Assembly: GCA_900551365.1 (NCBI GenBank)
Contig: URVZ01000009.1
Location: 1 to 38,167 of the forward strand
Reading direction: 5' to 3'
Source of the DNA: an uncultured Collinsella sp.
GTDB lineage: Bacteria; Actinomycetota; Coriobacteriia; Coriobacteriales; Coriobacteriaceae
Length of the DNA stretch: 38,167 nt
Shown: in pieces, positions 1 to 7,474 of the stretch
Layout of the letters: every line of letters starts with the position of its first letter
Numbering within the stretch: position 1 is the first letter of the stretch
Position numbers and translations under genes: made by a program
The notes under the pieces: generated by a model
Seen by the model: the letters and a program-made list of their open reading frames with translations, nothing else
Told to the model about the DNA's origin: nothing
Databases searched by the model: none

Positions 1-84
1 GGACTTGCAGCGACGGACCTCAGGACACTCTTACACCACGTCTGCGCGCGCGACCTACAGCTATCCATTATCAAGGCACTTTAA
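1..84 (+). CDS. possible 3' end of a gene cut by the window edge
   Basis: Frame 1 is open from the first base to a TAA at 82-84, which gives 27 residues ending in SIIKAL. Nothing recognisable is present and the segment is too short to assign. It could equally be non-coding. No terminator with a T tract follows it. Confidence 0.25.
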   Translation, partial: GLAATDLRTLLHHVCARDLQLSIIKAL

Positions 85-208
85 GGTGGTTAAAGTCATT
101 TTTAGCAGGTTTTAATCACTCGCAGACACCCAACTAGGCCCTCAATAGCTTAATTTCGCTGTTACTAAATTAGTGACAGTACTCATATTTAGCATTTTTT
201 GTCCATGG

Positions 209-243
209 AGTCCCGGGGGGCGACAATTCGACTCCCCGGGACT
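209..243. repeat. GC-rich inverted repeat downstream of the PfkB kinase gene
   Basis: Ten-base arms (AGTCCCGGGG at 209-218 and CCCCGGGACT at 234-243) are perfect complements around a 15-nt loop. The hairpin lies just past the stop of the minus-strand kinase gene. It may act as its terminator, but no U tract follows on the minus strand, so it could also be a palindromic repeat. Confidence 0.5.
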
Positions 244-249
244 GCTCAC

Positions 250-1113
250 CTATTCGGAAATCGGCACTCCATGGCCCCAGGAGCCTTCCATGCCGCATAC
301 GGTCGAAGCAAACCCCGCCGCAAAGTCGAGTGCACGCTCGATGGCCTCGGCACCATCCTCGCCACGCTTGACGGAATCGAGATAACACATCAGGAACGAA
401 GTCAGGAATGAGTCGCCCGCACCCATGGTGTCCTTCATATCCGTTACCGGCTTAGCCAGTTGGCGGTAATAACGATAGCCATCATAGGCAATGCAGCCCT
501 CAGCGCCAGCCGTTGCCGATACGAAACGCGGACCTAGGCTCCTCACCCATGCCAGACGCTCGCGAATCTCATCCTCACTCGCGGCGTCTGCCGCGCTAAA
601 GAACGCGAAGTCAACGTAGGGAGCAATCTGCTCGTAGTACTCGTCGGTCGAATCGTCCGAGAAGTCAAACGAAACCGTGATGCCCGCGGCCTTCAACTTG
701 GGAAGTTCACGCTCGGTAAAGCAATAGTTGCCCGAGTGGACTACGTCGAACTGCTTCACGTACGCAAGGTCAAAGCGATCGAGCACATAGCGCGCATCAC
801 CACGGATGCCGCCCTCATTGGAGCCAAGGAAAACACGGTCGCCGTTAACGACGGTCACGCGTGCCGCACCGTTCTCGCCGATGAGCTGCTTGCACTTGGC
901 AAGCTCAACGTCCTCATCCTCAAGACTCGCAATCACATGCTCAGCAGCAGCGTCATTACCAAAGATGCCCATATACGCGGAGCGCGCGGCGCCGCACTTC
1001 TTGGCATACACGGCAAAGTTCACCGCATTGCCACCCGGATACATTGTGTGGATATGCTCGTAGCAGTCGACGACGTTGTCGCCAAACCCCAGTGCGCTCA
1101 CGTTAAATGCCAT
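250..1113 (-). CDS. frlD: PfkB-family sugar kinase, fructoselysine 6-kinase-like
   Basis: This is a 287-residue ribokinase/PfkB-family kinase that would phosphorylate a sugar or sugar-amine with ATP. The N-terminal substrate motif YPGGNAVNFA is at about residues 25-34. The C-terminal signature DTMGAGDSF is at about 228-236, with the catalytic Asp near 234. The opening GDNVVDCYEH and the GGNA context resemble FrlD, which phosphorylates fructoselysine at C6. The ATG is preceded by GAGAGAGGGG. It lies downstream of, and on the same strand as, two HAD phosphatases and a DeoC-type aldolase, so it may belong to a carbohydrate salvage unit. The deglycase FrlB is not visible nearby, so the substrate is inferred; another PfkB kinase is the alternative. 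The family is certain and the substrate is not. Confidence 0.7.
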   Translation of the reverse strand: MAFNVSALGFGDNVVDCYEHIHTMYPGGNAVNFAVYAKKCGAARSAYMGIFGNDAAAEHVIASLEDEDVELAKCKQLIGENGAARVTVVNGDRVFLGSNEGGIRGDARYVLDRFDLAYVKQFDVVHSGNYCFTERELPKLKAAGITVSFDFSDDSTDEYYEQIAPYVDFAFFSAADAASEDEIRERLAWVRSLGPRFVSATAGAEGCIAYDGYRYYRQLAKPVTDMKDTMGAGDSFLTSFLMCYLDSVKRGEDGAEAIERALDFAAGFASTVCGMEGSWGHGVPISE

Positions 1114-1175
1114 GACGCCGCCCCTCTCTCTTATGCCAACGGAACCACTGTTGTGACAGCAGTACCGCCCAGAAT

Positions 1176-1835
1176 CTACGCGAGTTCCAGCAGCTCCGGC
1201 AGCTGGTCGATAATCTTGTCCGCGGCATCCTGGCTAAAGCCAAAGCGCTCCTCGCGCTTGGCAATGACTGTCAGGCCGGCTCGCTTGCCGGCAGTGATGC
1301 CAGGCACCGAATCCTCGACGCAGCAGCAGCGATTCGCGGGCAGCCCCAGCAGGTCCAGCGCATGCAGGTAGATGTCGGGCTCGGGCTTGCTCTCCTTAAA
1401 CTGCTCGCCGCTCACCACATACTCAAAGGCATCCGACAGCCCGCATGCGTTGAGCACTTCCTCGATGCTATCCATGGGAGACGAGCTGGCAAGCGCCACG
1501 CGAACGCCACGGCGCGGCAGCTCTCGAATCGTATCCACGGCGCCTGGGTTAATCAAAGCCTGATAGTCGCGCGGACGCTTATGCGCCCACTCGTTCCAAC
1601 GGGCCAACGCTTCCTCGCCAGTGAAATGCCCCTTACCGGCGCGCTCAAACCAATCGACCAGCATATGCAGGAAGAACTGGTGCGAAGTACCGACCTGCCC
1701 ATTCAACTCCTCTTGAGTCAGGTTAAGCCCAAGCTCCTTGGCAAACGCGGCAGTCTCGCCCAGGTAGTAATACTCGGTATCGACAATGACGCCGTCCATG
1801 TCAAAGATAACGGCGTCGAACGGAAATGCGGACAC
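1176..1835 (-). CDS. HAD-superfamily hydrolase, beta-phosphoglucomutase/phosphatase type
   Basis: This is a 219-residue HAD subfamily IA protein. The nucleophile motif FDMDG is at residues 11-15 (Asp12 and Asp14), followed by a helical cap. ALASSSP near residue 115 is motif II, the ESKPEPDIY lysine is motif III, and VEDSVPGI carries the motif IV acidic pair. Such proteins are beta-phosphoglucomutases or small sugar-phosphate phosphatases. The start chosen is GTG at 1835, because AGGGAGG lies 5 nt upstream; a longer ATG-started form from 1883 would add 16 low-complexity residues. It sits between the PfkB kinase and a Cof-type phosphatase on the same strand. The substrate cannot be read from the sequence. 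Confidence 0.85.
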   Translation of the reverse strand: MSAFPFDAVIFDMDGVIVDTEYYYLGETAAFAKELGLNLTQEELNGQVGTSHQFFLHMLVDWFERAGKGHFTGEEALARWNEWAHKRPRDYQALINPGAVDTIRELPRRGVRVALASSSPMDSIEEVLNACGLSDAFEYVVSGEQFKESKPEPDIYLHALDLLGLPANRCCCVEDSVPGITAGKRAGLTVIAKREERFGFSQDAADKIIDQLPELLELA

Positions 1836-1899
1836 GGCACCCTCCCTAACAAAAGGACGCCCGCAAGCAGGCGCCCGAGCCATGCATTAATCGGCGATT

Positions 1900-2742
1900 C
1901 TAACCCAGCAGCTTATCCAGCGTCACCGCAATGCCATCTTCGTTGTTATCGGCGGTCACCATCTGGGCTACAGCCTTAACCTCTTCGACGGCGTTACCCA
2001 TGGCAACACCGGTGCCGGCCCACTCAATCATGGACTTGTCGTTCTGGCCGTCGCCAAACGATACGACCTCGCTGGCATCGATGCCGAGTTTGGGCAGGGC
2101 ACCCTCGAGCGCACGGGCTTTGTCGATACCGGGCGCCGTGTACTCAAAGTACCAGTCGGCCGTAAACATGCCCGAAAGCGTCTGGGTAAAGGGCGCATAC
2201 ATCTCCTCGTAATGCGCCTGCAGGTAGGCCGGATCGCCTGCCGTCAGCAGCTTGTCTACGGGATAAGTGTCCACAACCTCATGCAAGCTCTCGACCTCGC
2301 GGATCTTAAGGTCGCAGGCATCGCGCTCGTATTTGACGATATTCTTCTGCGAGCCGTCCGGCAGTGTAATCATGCAGCGATACGAGTCCTCTACATGCAG
2401 GTCGCGCCCGAGCGAGATCATGGGGATCACATCATAGTTTTGCAGGTGATCAATCAGACGGTGCAGTTCGTCAGCTGGCATGGCCTGGTCAAAAAGGACC
2501 TCATCGGTCTGAGCGTCGACAACATGCGCGCCATTGAAAGCGACTAGCAGACCGTCATGGTTTTGGAGGTCGAGCTCCTGTGCCAGAGCATGTAGCCCCC
2601 ATGCGGGACGACCCGAAGCCAAGATGAGCTTAATGCCCGACTCCTGCGCCGCGAGCAGCTTTTCGCGCGTACGCGGGCTGATCACCTTCTGATCGTTGGT
2701 GAGCGTACCGTCGATATCCATCGCGATGGCTTTGATTGCCAT
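1900..2742 (-). CDS. Cof-type HAD-IIB hydrolase
   Basis: This is a 280-residue Cof/YidA-family phosphatase. Motif I is DIDGT at residues 9-13, SGRP near 45-50 is motif II, and FGDGQND with AMGNA at the C-terminal side gives motif IV. The long insert in between is the C2 cap typical of the family, whose members dephosphorylate sugar phosphates or flavin/pyridoxal phosphates. The start is ATG at 2742, with AGGGAGG 4-5 nt upstream. A longer frame to 2793 lacks a ribosome site. About 60 nt separate it from the downstream HAD gene, so co-transcription is likely. Confidence 0.88.
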   Translation of the reverse strand: MAIKAIAMDIDGTLTNDQKVISPRTREKLLAAQESGIKLILASGRPAWGLHALAQELDLQNHDGLLVAFNGAHVVDAQTDEVLFDQAMPADELHRLIDHLQNYDVIPMISLGRDLHVEDSYRCMITLPDGSQKNIVKYERDACDLKIREVESLHEVVDTYPVDKLLTAGDPAYLQAHYEEMYAPFTQTLSGMFTADWYFEYTAPGIDKARALEGALPKLGIDASEVVSFGDGQNDKSMIEWAGTGVAMGNAVEEVKAVAQMVTADNNEDGIAVTLDKLLG

Positions 2743-2891
2743 ATATGCCTCCCTGTCATTGAACAACCTTGTCTGAGCCATCATACAGAACACCCATCGC
2801 GACTCCGTTTACAACGGGCAAAAAGTCATATTGTCTCGAACATGAACGGCGTGTGGTCGTGAAGCTTTATCGCTCAGGTCAAATACGTCTG

Positions 2892-3566
2892 CTAGCGACG
2901 CTCATCCGTCGGTGCGCCCTCGACGATCGCGATGCCCGCCGATGCACCTAACGCGCTGGCGCCGGCCTCGATGAATGCGCAGGCCTCTTCGTAATTATGG
3001 ATACCGCCCGCCGCCTTGATTGCCACGGCATCGCCGAGCACCTCGTGCATCAGCCGCACGTCCTCGAGCTTAGCACCGCCAAAGCTTCTGCCGGTCGATG
3101 TCTTAAGGAATCCCGGCTTGGCCTCCAGCGCGATCTCGCATACACGGCGCTTGGCGGCGTCGTCGCCGTCCAGCTTGCACATCTCGACGATTACCTTGTC
3201 AGTGATGCCATGCGCGCGACAAAAATCAGCAATGGTAGTCATCTCGCGCTCGATGGCATCAAAATCGCGGTTCTCGATCGACCTCTGATTCAAAACGTAG
3301 TCAATCTCGGTAAAGCCACACGCAGCGTATTCCTCAAACCTCGCAAGCTTCTCCTCGAGCGCCATAGTGCCCTGGGGAAAGTCGATAGCGCCGGCAAGGA
3401 TGATGTCAGAGTCCTCGAGCATGGCGCGGCCCGTCTCGTACTCCTGCAGGTTCGCAAATACGCAGCGAAAGTTGTACTTTAACGCCTTCTCGACATATTG
3501 CTCAAACGTGTCCTCGGGGGCATCGATATAGTCGATGTATTTGTTGATGGGTTTGGCAAGCGTCAT
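2892..3566 (-). CDS. deoC: deoxyribose-phosphate aldolase (DeoC family)
   Basis: This is a 224-residue class I aldolase that would cleave 2-deoxyribose 5-phosphate to glyceraldehyde 3-phosphate and acetaldehyde. The Schiff-base lysine is Lys155 in FLKTSTG. Asp89 in EIDYVLN and Lys184 in IKAAGGI are the other active-site residues expected for DeoC. Length fits the family. The ATG is preceded by AGGAGG at 6-nt spacing. The sequence is divergent for DeoC (VIVEMCKLDG where VIIETC is usual), so a related DeoC/LacD-fold aldolase acting on another sugar phosphate is possible. It is the first gene of the minus-strand carbohydrate group. Confidence 0.8.
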   Translation of the reverse strand: MTLAKPINKYIDYIDAPEDTFEQYVEKALKYNFRCVFANLQEYETGRAMLEDSDIILAGAIDFPQGTMALEEKLARFEEYAACGFTEIDYVLNQRSIENRDFDAIEREMTTIADFCRAHGITDKVIVEMCKLDGDDAAKRRVCEIALEAKPGFLKTSTGRSFGGAKLEDVRLMHEVLGDAVAIKAAGGIHNYEEACAFIEAGASALGASAGIAIVEGAPTDERR

Positions 3567-3809
3567 GCTGGGCCTCCTTGTTCAGGACTGACAACCGATT
3601 CGTGGTTTCACGCGAAAAACCACGTTCAATGTACGCCCGGCATGCAAGGACAGCGTCCGCATTCCGACAAGTGGTATGAAATTAGCTTTAAACGTATATT
3701 TACAGACATCGAATGGCACCGCACGCGGATGCCGACAGCAAGACATCCCCCTCCTCAATACACCCTCATGCCCCTTTACTGTTTGCGACCAGAAATGATG
3801 AGCTGCACA

Positions 3810-3845
3810 ACGTCGTTAGCGGTCGAATTCGACCTCTGACGACGT
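3810..3845. repeat. 36-bp imperfect palindrome in a gene-free stretch
   Basis: ACGTCGT and ACGACGT flank an inner palindrome GGTCGAATTCGACC. It lies between deoC and the left copy of the pgi end. It could be an operator for a dimeric regulator or a dispersed palindromic repeat; nothing decides between these. The rest of the gap from 3567 to 3877 holds a small hairpin at 3601-3624 and no convincing ORF. Confidence 0.5.
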
Positions 3846-3877
3846 CACGCGACCCATCGTATCTGGCCGACAACAGA

Positions 3878-3913
3878 AAAGGGGCCCGTATCCCAACGGA
3901 TACGGGCCCCTTT
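3878..3913. terminator. bidirectional terminator hairpin, left copy
   Basis: A 16-bp stem runs from AAAGGGGCCCGTATCC at 3878-3893 to its complement at 3898-3913, with a 4-nt loop. It is the counterpart of the terminator after pgi at 7379-7412, with which it shares nearly the whole stem. Confidence 0.85.
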
Positions 3914-3971
3914 CGGCCATGACCTATCTCAGCAGCAAAGACCACTTGCGGTGAGCACGGTAGAACTCGAT
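3878..3971 (-). pseudogene. duplicated 3' end of pgi with its terminator (left repeat, possible att site)
   Basis: Positions 3941-3971 match 7444-7474, the end of pgi, at 29 of 31 bases, and the adjoining terminator hairpin also matches. Read on the minus strand, the copy gives IEFYRAHRK and then continues as WSLLLR before a stop, because the pgi stop TAG has become TGG. A stop lies a few codons upstream, so only about a dozen pgi codons are recognisable. A direct repeat of a gene 3' end on both sides of foreign-looking genes is what site-specific integration at that gene end leaves behind. A tandem pgi duplication that later decayed is the alternative. Confidence 0.75.
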
Positions 3972-4062
3972 CGCACTATCTTATCCGAGCCGGGGCACGT
4001 TCGCACAGCGCGCGTATGACGGTTGCAAAACCACCCCATTTGAAACAAAGACAAAAAAGTAC

Positions 4063-4089
4063 TTGCAAAGACGCGTTCCGACATATAAG
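4063..4089 (+). promoter_or_regulatory. possible promoter for the 4434-7302 operon
   Basis: TTGCAA at 4063-4068 and TATAAG at 4084-4089 are separated by only 15 bp, slightly short. The region is AT-richer than its surroundings. Transcription from here would give a 5' leader of about 340 nt, which includes a small CCGC/GCGG hairpin with TTTT at about 4101-4116. No other better promoter is seen in the gap. Confidence 0.3.
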
Positions 4090-4433
4090 TTGATAAAAGA
4101 CCGCCGTTGCGGTTTTAAGTAGATCGAGCATATGAAGTTTGAGTTTTAGCGTGTAAGAGAAGGAAGATCGGCAAAGTACAACCCCAAACGCAATGACAAC
4201 TTAATGAGGTAACTGCCACATGTGAGGCACCCAGGGCATTGCTGTCTCGATTTTGAGCACGATGCCTTCCGCCTTGCATGGGCCGTTCCATCCCGCCCCT
4301 GCAGCAACTGCCTCACGGGCTCATTGAAAACCGCATAGCACCCCAACGTCAGCACATCACCCACGGCAAGCGCATCACTCACGACAACCAGCACATCAAC
4401 AAACAGCACGAACATCAACCGATTGGAGAAGCT

Positions 4434-5324
4434 ATGACAAACCACCACGCTGAAGACGGCGATAAGAAAAGCATTCTGGATGCCCGAATTGAGCGAGCAT
4501 ATGCAAACGAGTATGACGCCGCCTTTGCTGCCGCGACCATCAAGAACTACGCGTCGCTACCGCTCGCGACGATCTTGGCCGACCACCCTCAACTGCTGAA
4601 GCACTGCACAAAGATCATGGGCGACCCCGACATTCGCAAGCTGACAGACCCCTATGCCCCAAAACGCGACAACGATTCGTACGTTCTTACCGTAGGCTGC
4701 CTAGCCCATATGCTTACGGCGCTCGACACGAAACTCAAGCTCGAATGGGAACCCGACGAGCGTCATGAACTCGAAAGCAAGCGGAACACCCTGCGCACCG
4801 CACTGTTCCTTCCGTTGGACGGCCTCAAGCGCTGCAACGTCGAGCTCAATTCACAGGCGCGGCAAAAGCCCGGGACCACGGGGCAGAAAACTCCTAGACC
4901 CCATGTGGCCATCGTCGACCGCAACCGATATAACCGCATGACCGCGCACTTTTCCGCCGAGGAAGCAGCCATAAGGACGCTAATCGACCTGCTGTGCCTC
5001 CTGAGCATCAACGAGCTATTTGAGGGCTATCTCGCCCTTGTTCCCGCGACGGCACCCAAGTCGGTAGCAAAGATCATCGAGACCTGCAGACGCCAGTTTG
5101 AGCGCCATCGCAATGGCAGCGAGATGAACGCCAGCATCGCGCAGTACTACGCGGCTCATTACAAAAATGACGGATGTGCCCCTGTCGAGCATCAGCTGCG
5201 GCTCGCCTACACCACGCCCGCCGCAACGCTCTATCGCTTTGGAGCCCTTGGCGCTTGCGAGCCGCACGAACAGGCAGTCTGCCCCACAACCGAGCTCGAT
5301 CTCAGGCTCGGACGAACCCTGTAG
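4434..5324 (+). CDS. uncharacterised helical protein, first gene of the ClpP/VirD4-like cassette
   Basis: This encodes a 296-residue protein that I do not recognise. It appears soluble and mostly alpha-helical, with no signal peptide or membrane segment. It has charged stretches in the middle (residues about 105-150) and a leucine-rich helix (LIDLLCLLSINELFEGY) near 185-200. No catalytic motif is evident. The start is ATG at 4434 with GGAGAA 5 nt upstream; an in-frame longer form begins at 4278 but its extra residues are His/Gln-rich and have no ribosome site. It lies 63 bp before the ClpP-like gene on the same strand, inside the pair of pgi-end repeats. Its role may be substrate recognition or an adaptor for the protease, but that is a guess from position only. 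Confidence 0.75.
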   Translation: MTNHHAEDGDKKSILDARIERAYANEYDAAFAAATIKNYASLPLATILADHPQLLKHCTKIMGDPDIRKLTDPYAPKRDNDSYVLTVGCLAHMLTALDTKLKLEWEPDERHELESKRNTLRTALFLPLDGLKRCNVELNSQARQKPGTTGQKTPRPHVAIVDRNRYNRMTAHFSAEEAAIRTLIDLLCLLSINELFEGYLALVPATAPKSVAKIIETCRRQFERHRNGSEMNASIAQYYAAHYKNDGCAPVEHQLRLAYTTPAATLYRFGALGACEPHEQAVCPTTELDLRLGRTL

Positions 5325-5387
5325 CCCGCCAGCCCCTCCGCGGGCAACAATCCTATTCCACAACACAACCAACAGAAAGGAGTCCTC

Positions 5388-6005
5388 ATGGACACCAATC
5401 ATTCCCCCATCATCAGCCCCCTCACCATGCGTGAATCCGCCCGAGGTATCACGCTCACCAGCATTTACGATGAGATGCTCGCCCGTCGCGAGCTCTCCGT
5501 CATGGGAAACATCGAAACCCCGATGGCCCACGACCTATGCCAGCAGATTCGTCTGCTCGATGCCACCGACCCCAGCCGCCCCATCACCATATTTGTCGCC
5601 AGCGCCGGCGGAAGCGTGCGATCGGGTCTTGCGATCTATGACGCCATGCGCCTCGCATCGTGCCCCATCCGCACCGTCTGCCTGGAATTCGCCGCGTCCA
5701 TGGGCGCCGTGATTTTTATGGGCGGCGACGATCGCCGTATGGCGCCCCATGCAGAGCTCATGATTCACGACCCGCTGATCCCCCAGGGGGCAGGCGGCTC
5801 GGCACTTGCGCTGCAGGAAACCAGCCGGCGTCTCATGCAGACCCGCAAGACCCTCACGCAAATCCTCTCGGACCGCAGCGGCCTCACGCCCAAGCGCATC
5901 CAGTCCCTCACTGCAAAAGACACCTACCTTTCGGCCGAGCGCGCCGTCGAGCTCGGCTTTGCCCACGAAATTCTCTCGACCACCAAGGAGGTCGCCCATG
6001 TCTAA
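5388..6005 (+). CDS. ClpP-like serine protease (S14 family), stand-alone
   Basis: This is a 205-residue ClpP-fold protease of normal ClpP length. The catalytic triad is visible: Ser104 in FAASMGAV, His127 in LMIHDPL and Asp178 in AKDTYLS. The oxyanion-loop glycines are in AGGSVRSG at 73-80. The N-terminal SIYDEMLARRELSVMG matches the region that forms the axial pore in ClpP. ClpP proteins form tetradecameric chambers fed by a AAA+ unfoldase such as ClpX or ClpC. No Clp ATPase is adjacent here; instead the gene overlaps the next gene, a VirD4-like ATPase, by 8 bp. AAAGGAG precedes the ATG. It is too divergent to be the housekeeping ClpP and lacks the phage head-protein context of prophage ClpP-like maturation proteases. 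Confidence 0.9.
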   Translation: MDTNHSPIISPLTMRESARGITLTSIYDEMLARRELSVMGNIETPMAHDLCQQIRLLDATDPSRPITIFVASAGGSVRSGLAIYDAMRLASCPIRTVCLEFAASMGAVIFMGGDDRRMAPHAELMIHDPLIPQGAGGSALALQETSRRLMQTRKTLTQILSDRSGLTPKRIQSLTAKDTYLSAERAVELGFAHEILSTTKEVAHV

Positions 6006-7302
6006 CCTCACCAGCCGCCTCGCCGCATCTGAGTCCGCATCGTCCACCATCCTCGCCAAGGATCGAACGCTTTCCTGCGACACCCGCCAAACGGGACTCA
6101 ACAACAACGCACTTGTGATCGGCCCCTCGGGAGCCGGCAAGACCCGAAACGTCCTCAAGCCCAACCTGCTGCAAATGAACGCAAGCTACATCGTGCTCGA
6201 CACCAAAGGCACGCTCTGTCGCGAAGTGGGACCCGTGCTGGCAGCCCACGGTTACCGCGTGCAATGTCTCAACTTCGCCGACCTCAACACCGTCCCGGCC
6301 CTTGCGCCCGGCATCGAGCGCTGCGGCTACAACCCCCTGAGGCACATTCGCCGCAAGGCGGACGGCAGGCCCAACCAGCAGGACATCCTCTCGGTGGCAA
6401 AGGCCATCTGCCCCATCGAGGACAACAACCAGCCTTTTTGGGATCATGCGGCGGCAAACCTGCTGTCGTGTCTTATCGCCTACGTCACCGAACAGCTACC
6501 CGCCGACGAGCAGACGATCAGCTCGGTCATCAAGCTGATCGAGCACCTGCAGGACGGTGCCACGGGTCGATTGTTTGACGACCTGATCACGACCGACCCC
6601 CAAAGCTATGCCCTCTCGCTATGGCGGCGCTACGCCATTACGCAAAATGCCGAGCGCATGCACGCGAGCATCGTCGGCATCCTTGCCGAAAAGGTCATGT
6701 GTCTGGGATTCGACGGTGCGGCACAGCTCTATCGTGAGTGCCATCAGGTGGACTTCGCTTCCATGGGACACACCCCCTGCGCCCTGTTTGTAACCGTGAG
6801 CGATATTGACCGCAATCTCGATCCGCTGACCGGCCTCTTTATTTCGCAGGCGTTTATGGGCCTCATTCGTGAGGCCGATAGGCAGCCCGACGGCAGCCTG
6901 CCCGTGCCCGTGCGCTTTATGCTCGATGACTTCGCAAATCTGCAGATCCCCCAGATCGACAACGTGCTCTCGATTATCCGAAGCCGCAACATCTGGGCAA
7001 CGCTGCTGCTGCAGTCGACCAACCAGCTCGATGCGCTCTATGGCGAGGCACGCGCACGCTCCATCATGGGCAACTGCGACACGCATCTGGTGCTGGCGTT
7101 CCAGGATCCCGAGAGTGCCCGGGTGTTTTCCGACCGCGCCGACGCGCTGCCCAGCACGCTCATGGCGACGCCGATCGATCGCTCGTGGCTCTTTGTACGC
7201 GGTCGCACTCCCGAACAGGTCGAGCGCTTTAGGCTCGAAGACCATCCGCTCTACGGGGAGCTGCCCGAGGCGCAGCGAGGCCATGCGGAGGCCGAGATCT
7301 AG
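5998..7302 (+). CDS. soluble VirD4/TraG-like ATPase (TraM-recognition domain family)
   Basis: This is a 434-residue ATPase of the FtsK/HerA/VirD4 superfamily. Walker A is GPSGAGKT at residues 42-49. YIVLDTKGTL (64-73), YNPLRHI (111-117) and FWDHAAANLL (147-156) match conserved TraG/VirD4 blocks. Walker B is FMLDDFANLQIP around 307-318, with Asp-Asp where coupling proteins often have Asp-Glu. LLLQSTNQL (337-345) is the sensor strand. Conjugative coupling proteins normally start with membrane helices; this one starts almost directly at the nucleotide domain and has none. The start is ATG 5998, inside the end of the ClpP-like gene, with AAGGAGG upstream at 5985-5991. It has no relaxase, VirB4 or other transfer genes beside it, so a function other than DNA transfer is likely, perhaps working with the protease. 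Confidence 0.88.
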   Translation: MSNLTSRLAASESASSTILAKDRTLSCDTRQTGLNNNALVIGPSGAGKTRNVLKPNLLQMNASYIVLDTKGTLCREVGPVLAAHGYRVQCLNFADLNTVPALAPGIERCGYNPLRHIRRKADGRPNQQDILSVAKAICPIEDNNQPFWDHAAANLLSCLIAYVTEQLPADEQTISSVIKLIEHLQDGATGRLFDDLITTDPQSYALSLWRRYAITQNAERMHASIVGILAEKVMCLGFDGAAQLYRECHQVDFASMGHTPCALFVTVSDIDRNLDPLTGLFISQAFMGLIREADRQPDGSLPVPVRFMLDDFANLQIPQIDNVLSIIRSRNIWATLLLQSTNQLDALYGEARARSIMGNCDTHLVLAFQDPESARVFSDRADALPSTLMATPIDRSWLFVRGRTPEQVERFRLEDHPLYGELPEAQRGHAEAEI

Positions 7303-7378
7303 GCGCAGGGTTCTCGCAGCGCGCGACGCCCCGGCGATGTTCCACAAAGGCCGTGCGCCCCGGGACCACGGCAAAAGC

Positions 7379-7412
7379 AAAGGGGCCCGCATCCGATAGG
7401 ATACGGGCCCCT
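7379..7412. terminator. bidirectional terminator after pgi and the VirD4-like gene
   Basis: A 13-bp stem has arms at 7382-7394 and 7399-7411 with a GATA loop. On the minus strand the stem is followed by TTTGCTTTT, as expected for termination of pgi. On the plus strand it closes the VirD4-like operon. Its homologue is at 3878-3913. Confidence 0.88.
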
Positions 7413-7474
7413 GACTATAAGGCGCGATACGTTAACAGCAGCGACTACTTGCGGTGAGCGCGGTAGAACTCGAT
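7379..7474. repeat. right copy of the pgi-end direct repeat (possible att site)
   Basis: This segment is the functional end of pgi (last codons IEFYRAHRK and stop) plus its terminator. Its partner is at 3878-3971, and the two bracket the three-gene cassette. The order and orientation are those expected for an element that entered at the 3' end of pgi while leaving the gene intact. Confidence 0.75.

Noticed and set aside
4146..4448. 100-residue minus-strand ORF in the cassette leader
   Set aside because: No ribosome site and valine-rich shadow-like composition.
5388..6005. Phage head maturation protease
   Set aside because: The gene is ClpP-like, but there is no portal, capsid or terminase gene nearby; the partner is a VirD4-like ATPase.
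3878..7474. CRISPR array or restriction system in the island
   Set aside because: No spaced short repeats, methylase or nuclease motifs are present; the repeats are two copies of a gene end.
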